Shown piece after piece: positions 26,136-34,850 of a stretch of DNA of 64,000 nt. The notes below the pieces were generated by a model. That model worked only from the letters and a program-made list of their open reading frames with translations, did no database searches and was not told where the DNA came from. How positions within the stretch are numbered: the first letter of the stretch is position 1; every line of letters begins with the position of its first letter. This DNA comes from Paenibacillus oralis. Lineage in GTDB: Bacteria > Bacillota > Bacilli > Paenibacillales > Paenibacillaceae. The DNA is taken from the NCBI RefSeq assembly GCF_003863965.1, contig NZ_RRCN01000001.1:7313071-7377070 (forward strand), in the 5' to 3' direction. Position numbers and translations under genes: made by a program.

Positions 26136-27338
26136 CTAGGAGTACTTTGAAGCTTCCTGCGAAGGCCCCCGGTTACGGATAGCCATGATTAGGAGCGCCC
26201 CGGACAAGAGAACCATTAAAGCAGCGGCAAAACCGTACGGAAGATGCTTGTCGATACGGTATAATCCGGTACTCAACAAAGGGGCCGCAACAGCGGCAAT
26301 TCCTTGAACCATGCCGACGAGGCCGGCGATGCCGCCTTGTTGCTCCTGCGATACGGCAAGCGAAGCCCCCGTCATAAAACCCGGCATGATAAGTCCTGCA
26401 CCGATCCCAAACAAAAGATAGGCCGCATAAAACACGGACAACTTCGCAAATAACAACATACCGATAAAGCTGAGTATAAGCAGCAGCGTCCCCCACAAAA
26501 TCTGCCGCCGGGGTTCGAGCTTCGAACGCTTCATCAGCAACCCCTGCGTTGCGATCATCGAAAAGCCGCAGATCATCAGCCCGAAGGAAACGAAACGGGC
26601 GGCTTCTTTCGTTGTAAGCGACAACTGATCCTGAAAATAGAATCCGCCGACGACCTGCAAAGATACGATGCACGCCATGACGGCCATCCCGGACAGCAGA
26701 TAAATCCGGAGGCCTCGTTGCAACGGATTGATACGGGGGGGACGGGCACGAACAACCGCCTTGTGCTTCGGCACGACGAACACTACGGTTGCAAATGCAA
26801 CGACAGGCAGAAGCGCGCCGACATAAAGCGGCCAGATCAAGCCAAGCAGCGCAAAGGCGCCTGCGATGGCAGGTCCGAGCACCAACCCAAGCCCATTAGC
26901 CGCTCCGATCAGCGCCATCCCCGCCGATCTGCCTTGTTCGTCCGTCACATCCGCCATATACGCCTGGGCGGAAGAAGGTACGGCCGGAATAAATGCACCG
27001 ATCAGCGTTCTCGCCGCAATCAACAAAACAAGGAGAAGACCGCCGTTCAACAGTTCGCGGAGTCCCGCGTACATGATAGCCGTAAAGCACACATAACTAA
27101 CGAACATCCCGGCGAAGCCCGCGAGAATGACCGGTCTTCTGCCGAATTTATCGCTCCATCTGCCCCATAACGGGGACATGACGGCCATGGCGACGGAGCC
27201 CAGCGAGATGATAATCCCGGAATGAACTTCGTTCAACCCCAATTCCCGCACGAGCGAGGGCATCACCGGCGCGATGATCATCAGCCCGACCATAGCGACG
27301 AATACGCTGAAAAACATGCCAAATCGAATATTCCCCAT
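26136..27338 (-). CDS. MFS exporter (DHA1 type)
   Basis: A 400-residue major facilitator with 12 predicted membrane segments. Motif A is GRWSDKFGRRPV between segments 2 and 3, and a motif C-like stretch GLGLVLGPAIAG lies in segment 5, which marks antiporter-type exporters. CGGAGG precedes ATG 27338. It stands between two metal importers and next to an AraC regulator with a Fur-like box. A metallophore or siderophore exporter, similar in role to CntE, is a reasonable inference. No metallophore synthesis gene is in the window. Confidence 0.82.
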   Translation of the reverse strand: MGNIRFGMFFSVFVAMVGLMIIAPVMPSLVRELGLNEVHSGIIISLGSVAMAVMSPLWGRWSDKFGRRPVILAGFAGMFVSYVCFTAIMYAGLRELLNGGLLLVLLIAARTLIGAFIPAVPSSAQAYMADVTDEQGRSAGMALIGAANGLGLVLGPAIAGAFALLGLIWPLYVGALLPVVAFATVVFVVPKHKAVVRARPPRINPLQRGLRIYLLSGMAVMACIVSLQVVGGFYFQDQLSLTTKEAARFVSFGLMICGFSMIATQGLLMKRSKLEPRRQILWGTLLLILSFIGMLLFAKLSVFYAAYLLFGIGAGLIMPGFMTGASLAVSQEQQGGIAGLVGMVQGIAAVAAPLLSTGLYRIDKHLPYGFAAALMVLLSGALLIMAIRNRGPSQEASKYS

Positions 27339-27397
27339 CTGTTCACACCTCCGGTATTCCGGCTGGCAGGCGACGCTTCGGAGCCGATAAAGGCCCC

Positions 27398-27445
27398 GTT
27401 TTCCGCTACATGAATGCGAATATACTCATTCATGTAGCGGAAAAC
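27398..27445. promoter_or_regulatory. 19-bp perfect inverted repeat before the MFS gene
   Basis: GTTTTCCGCTACATGAATG (27398-27416) and its exact complement (27427-27445) flank a 10-base spacer. It lies about 60 bases upstream of the MFS start and 100 bases downstream of the AraC gene. Neither side has a long T-run, so a plain terminator is unlikely. A binding site for the adjacent AraC regulator or an RNA attenuator are the main options. Confidence 0.6.
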
Positions 27446-27545
27446 GCCATGCTGTCTCCTGTCGCCGGTATACCTTCATTGTACGGAAACGGGCTTCGAC
27501 TCCGCCGCTCCCGGGCGGATTATCTTTAACGGTCGGCGGATTTAT

Positions 27546-28520
27546 TTATTCCCCCGTCTTTCCGTTGCCCCTCAGACATTCGCTTGGATTGTGGCCGAAC
27601 ATCCTACGGTAGGCAGCCGCAAAGTGGCTCAGATTCAGGTACCCGACGCGGAAAGCCGCTTGGCTGACCGTAGCTTCCCCCCCTTCCAATAAACGGCGCG
27701 CCTCGTTCATCCTTAAGTTTCGGATATAACCAAACACCGTCGTGCCGAACAACTCTTTGAATCCCGCCTTCAGCTTGTAATCGTTGAGGCCTGCCGACCG
27801 CGCCAGCTCCAGCAAGTTGGGGGGCGTTCTCCAGCTATGCGCCAGCACCTCGCGGGCAAAGTGCAAGCAGCGGATATCTTCCGCACTCAATTTGGAACTC
27901 GGACGTCCTGACGAAGCATCCATTTCCGCTTGATCGAGATAAGTGGCAATCAGTTCATAACATTTACCTTCAAGATAAAGATGGCGCAACGGTCCGGCGT
28001 ACGAACAATCCCTTATTTGCTCGAACAATTTCACAATTTGCGGGTGGCCGGCCAGTTGGCGGCTGAAAAATCCGCCGGGCGATCTACGAGAAAGTTCCGA
28101 ATTCAACGCTTCGAAACGGCGCAAATCGATACGAATCTCCATATGGGACAATGGCTCGACCGGGCTCAACTCCGCATTCAGCCGACGATCCGACATGTAC
28201 GCGAGCGTTGAGACGCCGGGAGCCATTTCAAATCCGGCTGCACCGTCCCCTGACCAGTTTCCGCAACCTGACATCGTATAGGAAATTTCCAAATGGGGGT
28301 ACATCGTTTGGAATTGAAGTGAAAGCGGTTTGCTCAAGAAGCCTTCGTAGCTGCTAATCTCCAACCCGCTGCGCAAGTTTGTGCGAGTCGCTTTGACGGA
28401 ACAGAAGGGAGCTTTCAGCTCATACGATCGCTGATTTTTGACCCGATCCTCCTCCAACCGCCGAACGTTCGGGTTCTCATACAAAGAGTCCAAATTATGA
28501 GTGATCACTTGAATGTTCAA
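27546..28520 (-). CDS. AraC-family regulator (YbtA/PchR-like)
   Basis: A 324-residue regulator. The first 210 residues form a ligand-sensing domain resembling those of siderophore-responsive AraC proteins. The C-terminal 100 residues carry the two helix-turn-helices (LLELARSAGLNDYKLKAGF, then AAFRVGYLNLSHFAAAYRRMFG) and end with the signature HNPSECLR. A Fur-like box lies upstream and the MFS exporter downstream in the same direction. It probably activates metal-chelate export or import genes when its ligand is present. Confidence 0.85.
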   Translation of the reverse strand: MNIQVITHNLDSLYENPNVRRLEEDRVKNQRSYELKAPFCSVKATRTNLRSGLEISSYEGFLSKPLSLQFQTMYPHLEISYTMSGCGNWSGDGAAGFEMAPGVSTLAYMSDRRLNAELSPVEPLSHMEIRIDLRRFEALNSELSRRSPGGFFSRQLAGHPQIVKLFEQIRDCSYAGPLRHLYLEGKCYELIATYLDQAEMDASSGRPSSKLSAEDIRCLHFAREVLAHSWRTPPNLLELARSAGLNDYKLKAGFKELFGTTVFGYIRNLRMNEARRLLEGGEATVSQAAFRVGYLNLSHFAAAYRRMFGHNPSECLRGNGKTGE

Positions 28521-28634
28521 AACAAGCCCGCCCTTCCCCTCTCCTGACTGATGCTCAAATCATTTTGCATTTTTTCGCCTCCTGTTGCCATGGCAACCGA
28601 GTTGTCTTATACACTCTGCTACAATCAGCCTAAA

Positions 28635-28649
28635 TGAGAACCATTCTCA
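28635..28649. promoter_or_regulatory. Fur-like 7-1-7 palindrome
   Basis: TGAGAACCATTCTCA lies about 115 bases before the AraC gene. It has the 7-1-7 symmetry of Bacillus Fur boxes (consensus TGATAATNATTATCA) and agrees at 11 of 14 fixed positions. The larger surround ATGAGAACCATTCTCAT is symmetric. It suggests iron control of the regulator. Confidence 0.6.
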
Positions 28650-28730
28650 TCATTGTTCTTAATTATATCAAATGGAGGGAATCCTTCAATAGAAACTGGG
28701 GGGAATATGAACGAGATTATTTGCCTGATT

Positions 28731-29360
28731 TTAATCAAGCCCTACTTTGTACACGCGGTCGCACAGCCGATTGAGCAGGCTCTGCTCATGGCTGACCACA
28801 ACGACGCCAATGGCCCGGCTTTGGCAAATGTTCAAAAACGCGTGCCAAATTTGCGCTTGTGTAATGGCATCCAGCATGGTGGTCATCTCGTCGGCAATAA
28901 TATACTTCGTGTCTGGATGTAGCGCGCGAACGATGCAAAAACGCTGCTTCTCCCCTCCCGACAGCTCAAGCGGCCAGCGGTCCAGCCACTCCTTACGGAT
29001 TTCAAAAGCCTCGAGAATTTCTGGGGAAGGGGTATAGGATTCGTTCAAAACATCTTTCATCCTCCACTTTGGATTGATCGCCTTTTCCGGATGCTGATAA
29101 ATCAATTGCACCGGACGAAAAGAGCCCCGCAAAAGCGGCCTTCCGTCCAGTATTATGCGGCCGGCGCGCGGCGGAACATAACCGGCGAGCATTCGGGCCA
29201 GCGTGGTTTTGCCGCATCCGCTATAGCCCGACAATCCCAGTACTTCACCCGGGGCAATCGTGATATTTATATCCTGCAGTATCCAGCTATCTTTCCGATA
29301 ATAATAGCCCAGATTCTCTCCAACTAAAGCCAAGCTTCCCCAACTCCCCTTTCCTTCCAC
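28731..29360 (-). CDS. Nik/Opp-type ABC ATPase (short second subunit)
   Basis: A 209-residue ATPase. Walker A is GYSGCGKTT, signature ELSGGEKQRFCIVRA, Walker B YIIADEM, H-loop VSHE. It is shorter than OppF because the C-terminal extension is lost, as in NikE. The frame opens at GTG 29360, inside the preceding gene. TTG 29333, with GGGGAG upstream, is an equally good start and the fold begins there. It is the last gene of the second metal-importer operon. Confidence 0.82.
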   Translation of the reverse strand: MEGKGSWGSLALVGENLGYYYRKDSWILQDINITIAPGEVLGLSGYSGCGKTTLARMLAGYVPPRAGRIILDGRPLLRGSFRPVQLIYQHPEKAINPKWRMKDVLNESYTPSPEILEAFEIRKEWLDRWPLELSGGEKQRFCIVRALHPDTKYIIADEMTTMLDAITQAQIWHAFLNICQSRAIGVVVVSHEQSLLNRLCDRVYKVGLD

Positions 29361-30154
29361 TCCAGATCAAAATCATTCTGCGGCAAAGCCCTCCAAAGCC
29401 GGCGCGTATATTCGGATTGGAGAAGTTCCCCGCTACCGTTAAATGCCGCCGCATCCGAAATTTCCACCGTCGTTCCGTCCCTCAAGACCGCCACCCGATC
29501 CGCGATTTCCAGCGCCGACACGATATCATGGGTAATCAGCATCACACCCGCCCCGTCGATCGCGAATTGCTTTAATTGCCGCAAGATTTCGGAAAGGGCC
29601 TGCGGATGGATTCCCGGTGTGGGCTCATCGGCGATCACCAGCTTGACTCCCTCCCGAACGCTTGTGGCAAACAGCACCCTGCGCAGCATGCCACCCGACA
29701 ATTCAAACGGAAAAAGGCGCCCGTCCCTTTCTTGCAGGCCGTATTGCGCAAACAATTCCTTCTGCTTTTTCTTTGCGGTTTTCCGGTCGAGTCCGATCTG
29801 AACCTGCCGCCCAACGCGCATCAAAGGATCGAGATAATTGACGGATTGCGGGATGAACGAAATTTCACTCCCCCTCAGGCGCTTCTTTCTTTCTTCCGTC
29901 AACGCTTCCCCTCTGTACAAGATTGTTCCGCTGCAGATCGCATTCCCGGGCAATATCCCCAACACGGCGTGAGCCAGCAAGCTTTTGCCGGAGCCGCTGG
30001 CTCCGACAACGGCCACGATTTCCCCCTCGCCAATTTCCACATGCATATTTGCTATGGGACGTATGATCCGCTTTTGTGTCCCCTTCACATATTGCGAAAA
30101 TCCAATCGACAAATCCTCCACTTTCAACAAAACATTTTTCTGAGCGTCTCCCAT
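29324..30154 (-). CDS. Nik/Opp-type ABC ATPase (first subunit)
   Basis: A 276-residue ATPase. Walker A is GASGSGKSL, signature ELSGGMLRRVLFATS, Walker B LVIADEP, H-loop ITHD. The Leu-Arg in the signature departs from the usual RQR but is found in NikD-like proteins. GAGGAGG precedes ATG 30154. A duplicated 62-base repeat separates it from the permease gene upstream, so its expression relative to the permeases may be adjusted by that insert. Confidence 0.85.
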   Translation of the reverse strand: MGDAQKNVLLKVEDLSIGFSQYVKGTQKRIIRPIANMHVEIGEGEIVAVVGASGSGKSLLAHAVLGILPGNAICSGTILYRGEALTEERKKRLRGSEISFIPQSVNYLDPLMRVGRQVQIGLDRKTAKKKQKELFAQYGLQERDGRLFPFELSGGMLRRVLFATSVREGVKLVIADEPTPGIHPQALSEILRQLKQFAIDGAGVMLITHDIVSALEIADRVAVLRDGTTVEISDAAAFNGSGELLQSEYTRRLWRALPQNDFDLEWKERGVGEAWL

Positions 30155-30168
30155 GATAACCTCCTCAA

Positions 30169-30287
30169 AGTTTTGTGAGCGTTACTTCCTTGATCATCTT
30201 CGTACAAAACTCGCTTCGAAGCATTAACCTAGTTTTGTGAGCGTTGCTTCCTTGATCAACTTCGTACAAAACTCGCTTCGGAAGCAT
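30169..30287. repeat. Two tandem copies of a 62-base-period repeat
   Basis: Copy 1 starts at 30169 and copy 2 at 30231. Both begin AGTTTTGTGAGCGTT and run through TTCGTACAAAACTCGCTTCG with only a few differences. Within each copy AGTTTTGT and ACAAAACT can pair across about 18 bases, so each unit can fold as a stem-loop. The pair fills the whole gap between a permease gene and an ATPase gene of one operon. It looks like an intergenic repeat family that was tandemly duplicated. Confidence 0.75.
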
Positions 30288-30291
30288 CGGC

Positions 30292-31128
30292 TCATTCGTG
30301 GGAACTGACCGGTTCCGTTAAAATGCGGAACTGTTCGCCGATACTGTCAAAGCTTTTGATCACCGTGACCAGCAGCAAGCCGGGAAACACGACCAACCAC
30401 CATTTTCCGGTCGAAATATGGTTCATCGCTTCCGACAGAATAATGCCTACAGCCGGCGTTTGAGGCGACAGGCCAAAGCCCAAAAAGGTCAGTGCCGCTT
30501 CATGCAGGATCACGTGAGGAAACATGAGCAGAAAGCCGATCATCATTTGCGGAAAAATCGCCGGCAGCATATGCTTTCTGGCTATATACCAAGGGGATTT
30601 CCCGTAGCTTTTGGAGATTTGAATATATTCGGCGTTTTTGATTTGGAGCACCTCCGCTCGGACGACTCTGGCCAGCGCTGTCCAATGCGTCAGCGAAATC
30701 CCCAATACGATGCCATACATGCCCCCGCCGGCAATAAAGCAAATTAGCACCATAAAGACAAGATGGGGCATGCCGATAAACAAATCGATGACCCAGGAGA
30801 TGACGGAATCCACGGCTTTGCCAAACGTTGCCGCACAAATCCCCATGACTACGGCAATCAGCACACTGAGCAGGGAAGTAAACGCACCAAGCGTCAGCGA
30901 CAGACGCAAGCCTTTGATCGTCCGCGTGAACATGTCTCTTCCCAGCCAATCGGTTCCAAACAGATGATTGAAGCTTGGAGCCAGGTTTTTACCGCCTGCG
31001 CCCAAACGAAGATTGTCGTTACTCAGCAGGAAGCTGAGCAAGAGCAGCACAAACAGAAAACCGATCGAGGCGGCGAACATCCGGATCATTTTTTTGCGAG
31101 TATTAAATCCTGCTTGTACGGACTTCAT
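30292..31128 (-). CDS. Nik/Opp-type permease (NikC-like)
   Basis: A 278-residue permease with about six membrane segments. The DppC/NikC features FGTDWLGRDMFTRTIKGL and an EAA-type loop (VLQIKNAEYIQISKSYGKS) are present. ATG 31128 is chosen because its first base pair overlaps the stop of the preceding permease (TAATG), and upstream in-frame codons translate only as a shadow of that gene. It forms the pore with the NikB-like subunit. Confidence 0.88.
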   Translation of the reverse strand: MKSVQAGFNTRKKMIRMFAASIGFLFVLLLLSFLLSNDNLRLGAGGKNLAPSFNHLFGTDWLGRDMFTRTIKGLRLSLTLGAFTSLLSVLIAVVMGICAATFGKAVDSVISWVIDLFIGMPHLVFMVLICFIAGGGMYGIVLGISLTHWTALARVVRAEVLQIKNAEYIQISKSYGKSPWYIARKHMLPAIFPQMMIGFLLMFPHVILHEAALTFLGFGLSPQTPAVGIILSEAMNHISTGKWWLVVFPGLLLVTVIKSFDSIGEQFRILTEPVSSHE

Positions 31129-32096
31129 TATCGCGCCTCCTTCGTTCGGGGATCGATTACATTGTTCAGTACATCGGCGATCAGGTTTCCGGCAAAAACA
31201 AACAAGGAGCTGATAAGAATGATCCCCACCATCAGCGGAAGATCGCCCTTCAAACCCGCCGTCGTTAAAGTGCTGCCGAGCCCGGGATAGGCGAATACCT
31301 GCTCGGCAAGCATAGAACCTCCGAACAGCTCGCCAAAATACGCAAACTGGAGCGAAACCGCCGGAAGAATGGAGTTGCGGAAGCCGTGGTTTTTGAAGAT
31401 TTGCCACCCGCTCTCTCCCCTGGCCCTGGCAAACACGACGTATTCCGAATTCAGGATGTCGATCATTTTCTCACGCGTGTGCATGGCGACATTGGCTACG
31501 CCCAAAATGCTTAAGGTTACCGCCGGCAAAACAAAGTGATGCAGCCGATCGATGAACCGCACCTCGCTTTCCATAACTCCCGCCGGCACAGCCAGACCAA
31601 CGGGAAACCAATGAAGCCAAACCGCAAAAACGATCATCAGGATCAGACCCATCCAGAAAATCGGCGTAGACACCAGCGTGTAGCTGTACCATTTGATCGC
31701 TCTGTCAATCATTTTCCCGCGATTCATGGCGGCCAAGCTGCCGAGTGCATATCCGATAACTCCGGACAGTACCCAAGCCGTTCCCATCAACGCCAGCGAT
31801 GTTAAAAAGCGGCTTTGAATGATATCGAAAACCGGGCTGCGATACAGCAAAGAAGTGCCGAAATTGCCTTGCAATAACGCCCCCGCCCAGGAGAAGTACT
31901 TCTCCACCGGACTTTGGTCGACGCCCCAATAAGCTTTGAACTTCTCAATTTGCTCCGGCGATGCCGAGCTGTCTCCGCCGATATAAGCATTCACGGGATC
32001 GATCGGCGAAAGTTGCACAAGCGAGAAGGTCAAAATAGATAATCCAATCAGCAGGGTAACTACACGAATGCAACGAATAGATATACTTCTGATCAA
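31128..32096 (-). CDS. Nik/Opp-type permease (NikB-like)
   Basis: A 322-residue permease. The N-terminus and QLSPIDPVNAYIG fit DppB/NikB, and the EAA loop is IDILNSEYVVFARARGESG. It follows the binding-protein gene by about 40 bases and overlaps the next permease by one base. It completes a second Nik/Opp-type importer that is only distantly similar to the one at 15-20 kb, so this is not a recent duplication. Confidence 0.88.
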   Translation of the reverse strand: MIRSISIRCIRVVTLLIGLSILTFSLVQLSPIDPVNAYIGGDSSASPEQIEKFKAYWGVDQSPVEKYFSWAGALLQGNFGTSLLYRSPVFDIIQSRFLTSLALMGTAWVLSGVIGYALGSLAAMNRGKMIDRAIKWYSYTLVSTPIFWMGLILMIVFAVWLHWFPVGLAVPAGVMESEVRFIDRLHHFVLPAVTLSILGVANVAMHTREKMIDILNSEYVVFARARGESGWQIFKNHGFRNSILPAVSLQFAYFGELFGGSMLAEQVFAYPGLGSTLTTAGLKGDLPLMVGIILISSLFVFAGNLIADVLNNVIDPRTKEAR

Positions 32097-32135
32097 GCGA
32101 ATCCCCCTTCTTTACAGATGATCATCGGCAACGGA

Positions 32136-33791
32136 CTAATCCCCCCATGTCCATTCGGTTATATTGCCGAACAACGCCCATTCATGACCATGCGAGTGAA
32201 TCGGCTGTTTGCCGAGATCCAGCTTTTCATCGGCCAGATACAAGTGGTCTACGCGGAGCAGCCAAACGATCGGGGCGTCCCCGATTCCGCTGAAACCTGT
32301 CTGTCCGTCCCATTGCGCCAGCTTCCAGTATTTATTGGCCTCCTCCTGCGTGGTTGCCGTAAGCGCATGATCCAGGTACTCATCCACTTTGGCATTGCGG
32401 TAGTTGGACATATTATTGTAGCCCGTGTCGATAACCTTGGAGGAATTCATAGTATACAGCTGGTGAGGATGATGCCTTCCGCCTCCCCATGCTACCGCGG
32501 CGGTTTTGCCTTTAACGTAAATTTCGTCCCAGGTAGCGCCGATCAAATTGATCTTGATGCCCAGTTCCCTGACTTGGTCGGCAACGGCCAGCGAAAGGTC
32601 GGTGCGAAGCTGGTCGCTGGAACTGTAGAACATGTCAAACTCCGCCTTCAGGCCGTCTTTTTCCACAATGCCATCCTGATCGGCATCCGACCAGCCGCCG
32701 CGGGCCAAAATTTGCTTCGCCGCTTCAATATCGCCGTCTTCTACAACCGTCTCTTCATTAAACCAGGGCATATTATCGCACAGGCAGTATGCTTTTTGGC
32801 CGTACCCGTCCAGCGCCACATCCAGCAGTTTCTGGCGGTCAAGCCCGATATTCAGCGCCTGGCGGATAGCCAGATCGGAAGTTACATCATTCCCGGCTTC
32901 CACTTCTTTGTCATTCGTTTTTCCTTTGCCGCCGCTTGGCACGGTGGGCAGCATGATTCCCCGGGAATCGATGCTTTCGAATGTGCGAAGCGTCATCCCT
33001 GGAACTTGTTGTTCCGCAAAGGTTGGCGGGACATAAACAATGTCCGCTTGCCCGGCTTTCGCCGCGGCCAGTGCCCCGTCTTCCTCAAGTAACAGAAAGG
33101 TCAGTTTTTTGAACTGGGGCTTCGTCCCGTACCAATACGGGTTATACTCCATAATGATTTGTTGGCCGTCATTATATTGAACGACCTTATAGGGCCCCGA
33201 ACCGATCGGATTATCGGAATATTGGTCGTTATAGTGAGCCTTGGGAACAATCCCGATCTCGGTAAGTTGGCTGACAAAGGTGGATCGCGGCTCATTCAGA
33301 TGAATGACGATGGTATTCCCGTCTGCAATTTCGATCGACTTGACAAAAGACAAATCGAATTTGATGCCGTCTTCCTTGAGCATTTCGTATGTAAACTTGA
33401 CATCCTCGGCCGTTACGGATTCGCCATTGGAGAATTTCACGTCTTCACGGAGCGGAAAAGTCCACGTTAGTCCATCCGCGCTGACGGAATAGGATTTGGC
33501 CAGATCTCCAATGAAGTTCAACTCGGAATCAATGGTCAGCAATGAACTGTGAGTCAGGCGAATCTGGGCGTGCGTTCCCCAGCCCTTCTTCGGGTCGAAC
33601 ATCCCGATATCCACTTTTCCTACAGCTAACACTAATTCCTCCTTGACCGTAGAATCATTGGGGTCCGCGGACGCATTTTCATGCCCGGTTGGTTCGGAAG
33701 AGCAAGCAGTAACAAGCAATAACATAATCAATAAGTACGCGAAGACAGGCATCGCCCTTCTTCCAAGGAACTTTCTTTCCAATATTCTCAT
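32136..33791 (-). CDS. Nik/Opp-type solute-binding lipoprotein
   Basis: A 551-residue family 5 binding protein. Signal peptide with lipobox LLVTACSSE, followed by a polar linker. The core includes LAKSYSVSADGLTWTFPLRE and NPIGSGPYKVV. Later stretches CLCDNMP and GGGRHHPHQ hold Cys and His residues that could bind metal. ATG 33791 is chosen because GGAGGAAG lies directly upstream. The Zur-like boxes at 33867-33909 precede it, so a zinc-regulated import of metal or metal chelate is inferred. Confidence 0.85.
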   Translation of the reverse strand: MRILERKFLGRRAMPVFAYLLIMLLLVTACSSEPTGHENASADPNDSTVKEELVLAVGKVDIGMFDPKKGWGTHAQIRLTHSSLLTIDSELNFIGDLAKSYSVSADGLTWTFPLREDVKFSNGESVTAEDVKFTYEMLKEDGIKFDLSFVKSIEIADGNTIVIHLNEPRSTFVSQLTEIGIVPKAHYNDQYSDNPIGSGPYKVVQYNDGQQIIMEYNPYWYGTKPQFKKLTFLLLEEDGALAAAKAGQADIVYVPPTFAEQQVPGMTLRTFESIDSRGIMLPTVPSGGKGKTNDKEVEAGNDVTSDLAIRQALNIGLDRQKLLDVALDGYGQKAYCLCDNMPWFNEETVVEDGDIEAAKQILARGGWSDADQDGIVEKDGLKAEFDMFYSSSDQLRTDLSLAVADQVRELGIKINLIGATWDEIYVKGKTAAVAWGGGRHHPHQLYTMNSSKVIDTGYNNMSNYRNAKVDEYLDHALTATTQEEANKYWKLAQWDGQTGFSGIGDAPIVWLLRVDHLYLADEKLDLGKQPIHSHGHEWALFGNITEWTWGD

Positions 33792-33866
33792 ATCTTCCTC
33801 CATGGGATAAATTTTTGTAGAGCCGGCACGGTCAAAGGCGCAGAAGTTCTGTTCCTTCTTCCATAA

Positions 33867-33909
33867 TAGTAATAATTACGATTTAATGACTTAATTGTAA
33901 TTATTACTA
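33867..33909. promoter_or_regulatory. Double Zur-like box in a perfect 12-bp inverted repeat
   Basis: AGTAATAATTAC (33868-33879) and GTAATTATTACT (33897-33908) are exact complements. Each end also forms its own Zur-like site: TAGTAATAATTACGA (one mismatch to TCGTAATNATTACGA) and TTGTAATTATTACTA (two mismatches). The pair lies about 75 bases upstream of the binding-protein start on the minus strand. Cooperative binding of two dimers would give tight zinc control. Confidence 0.7.
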
Positions 33910-34011
33910 TTATTAGTGTCAATCATTATTTCTTGTCTACCACAAAGGCGATGTCCCACCCCGGTAAAACATAGCTCCCTTGCAGATGATCCCGCCGTAA
34001 CAGGATACCAA

Positions 34012-34054
34012 CAAAAAAATAGCACCCCCGCCTGTTTTAGGTTGAGGTGCTATT
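34012..34054 (-). terminator. Intrinsic terminator after the SsuABC-like operon
   Basis: AATAGCACC and GGTGCTATT form a perfect 9-bp stem with a 19-base loop. On the minus strand it is followed by TTTTTTTG. It lies just past the permease stop at 34098. The rest of 33910-34011 shows no gene. Confidence 0.75.
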
Positions 34055-34097
34055 CACGACTTTTTATCAAAACACAACGGGTTATCAGCACCTCATC

Positions 34098-34850
34098 CTA
34101 TGTCCGCCACTTCATGAATCGGTAGTCCAACAGGTCCACCAGCAGGAACAGGACGAAGCCGACCAAACTGAACAGCAGGATCCCGGCGTACATTTGCGGA
34201 TAATCCAGCCTGAGCCAGGCATCCATAATAAAGAAGCCCATACCATGTTCGGTGCCGTAAATTTCGGTAAAGAACAGGACCGAAATGGCCGTGCCAAGCG
34301 AGATGCGGATCGTGCTGAGGATCACGGACAACGCGCCGGGCAGGGTGATATGCCAAAATTTCTGACCTGCCCCTGCGCCAATGCTTGTCAGGACATCATA
34401 GGTGCTCGCCGGAATGGCCTTTACCCCGTCCCGAACGGAAATGATAATCTGGAAAAGCAGGATCAGCATAATCATGAGAATCTTGGAGGTCTCGCCAAGC
34501 CCGAAGAACAGCATTGCCACCGGGAGCAAGGCGATCTTGGGCACCGGATAGGTCAAATACACCACCGGGTCCAGCAGCTTGTTCCAGAGCGCCGAACGCC
34601 CCATCAGAAGCCCGATCATCAGGCCAACGACCAGCGCCAGCAGGACTCCGGCAAAAATACGCATCAGACTATAGCCGACATTCAGCACAATATCCCTTCC
34701 GCCGAGTTGTCCCATCGCCTGATAGACCCCCAGCGGGCTGGGCAGCATCGGGTGATGCACCAGCAAATACGCCGCGTACCAGACCCCATTCATTCCTAAG
34801 AACACTAGCAATATTCTAAAAATATAGTTGAGCCGCCGTTTATTCACCAT
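34098..34850 (-). CDS. SsuC/ThiX-type ABC permease
   Basis: A 250-residue permease with about six membrane segments. It has the BPD family loop IPASTYDVLTSIGAGAGQKF that docks to the ATPase and the stretch TYPVPKIALLPVAML typical of the nitrate/sulfonate/taurine group. It overlaps the ATPase gene by 7 bases and is the last gene of a three-gene importer. The substrate may be a sulfonate, a thiamine precursor or a related small molecule. Confidence 0.87.
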   Translation of the reverse strand: MVNKRRLNYIFRILLVFLGMNGVWYAAYLLVHHPMLPSPLGVYQAMGQLGGRDIVLNVGYSLMRIFAGVLLALVVGLMIGLLMGRSALWNKLLDPVVYLTYPVPKIALLPVAMLFFGLGETSKILMIMLILLFQIIISVRDGVKAIPASTYDVLTSIGAGAGQKFWHITLPGALSVILSTIRISLGTAISVLFFTEIYGTEHGMGFFIMDAWLRLDYPQMYAGILLFSLVGFVLFLLVDLLDYRFMKWRT

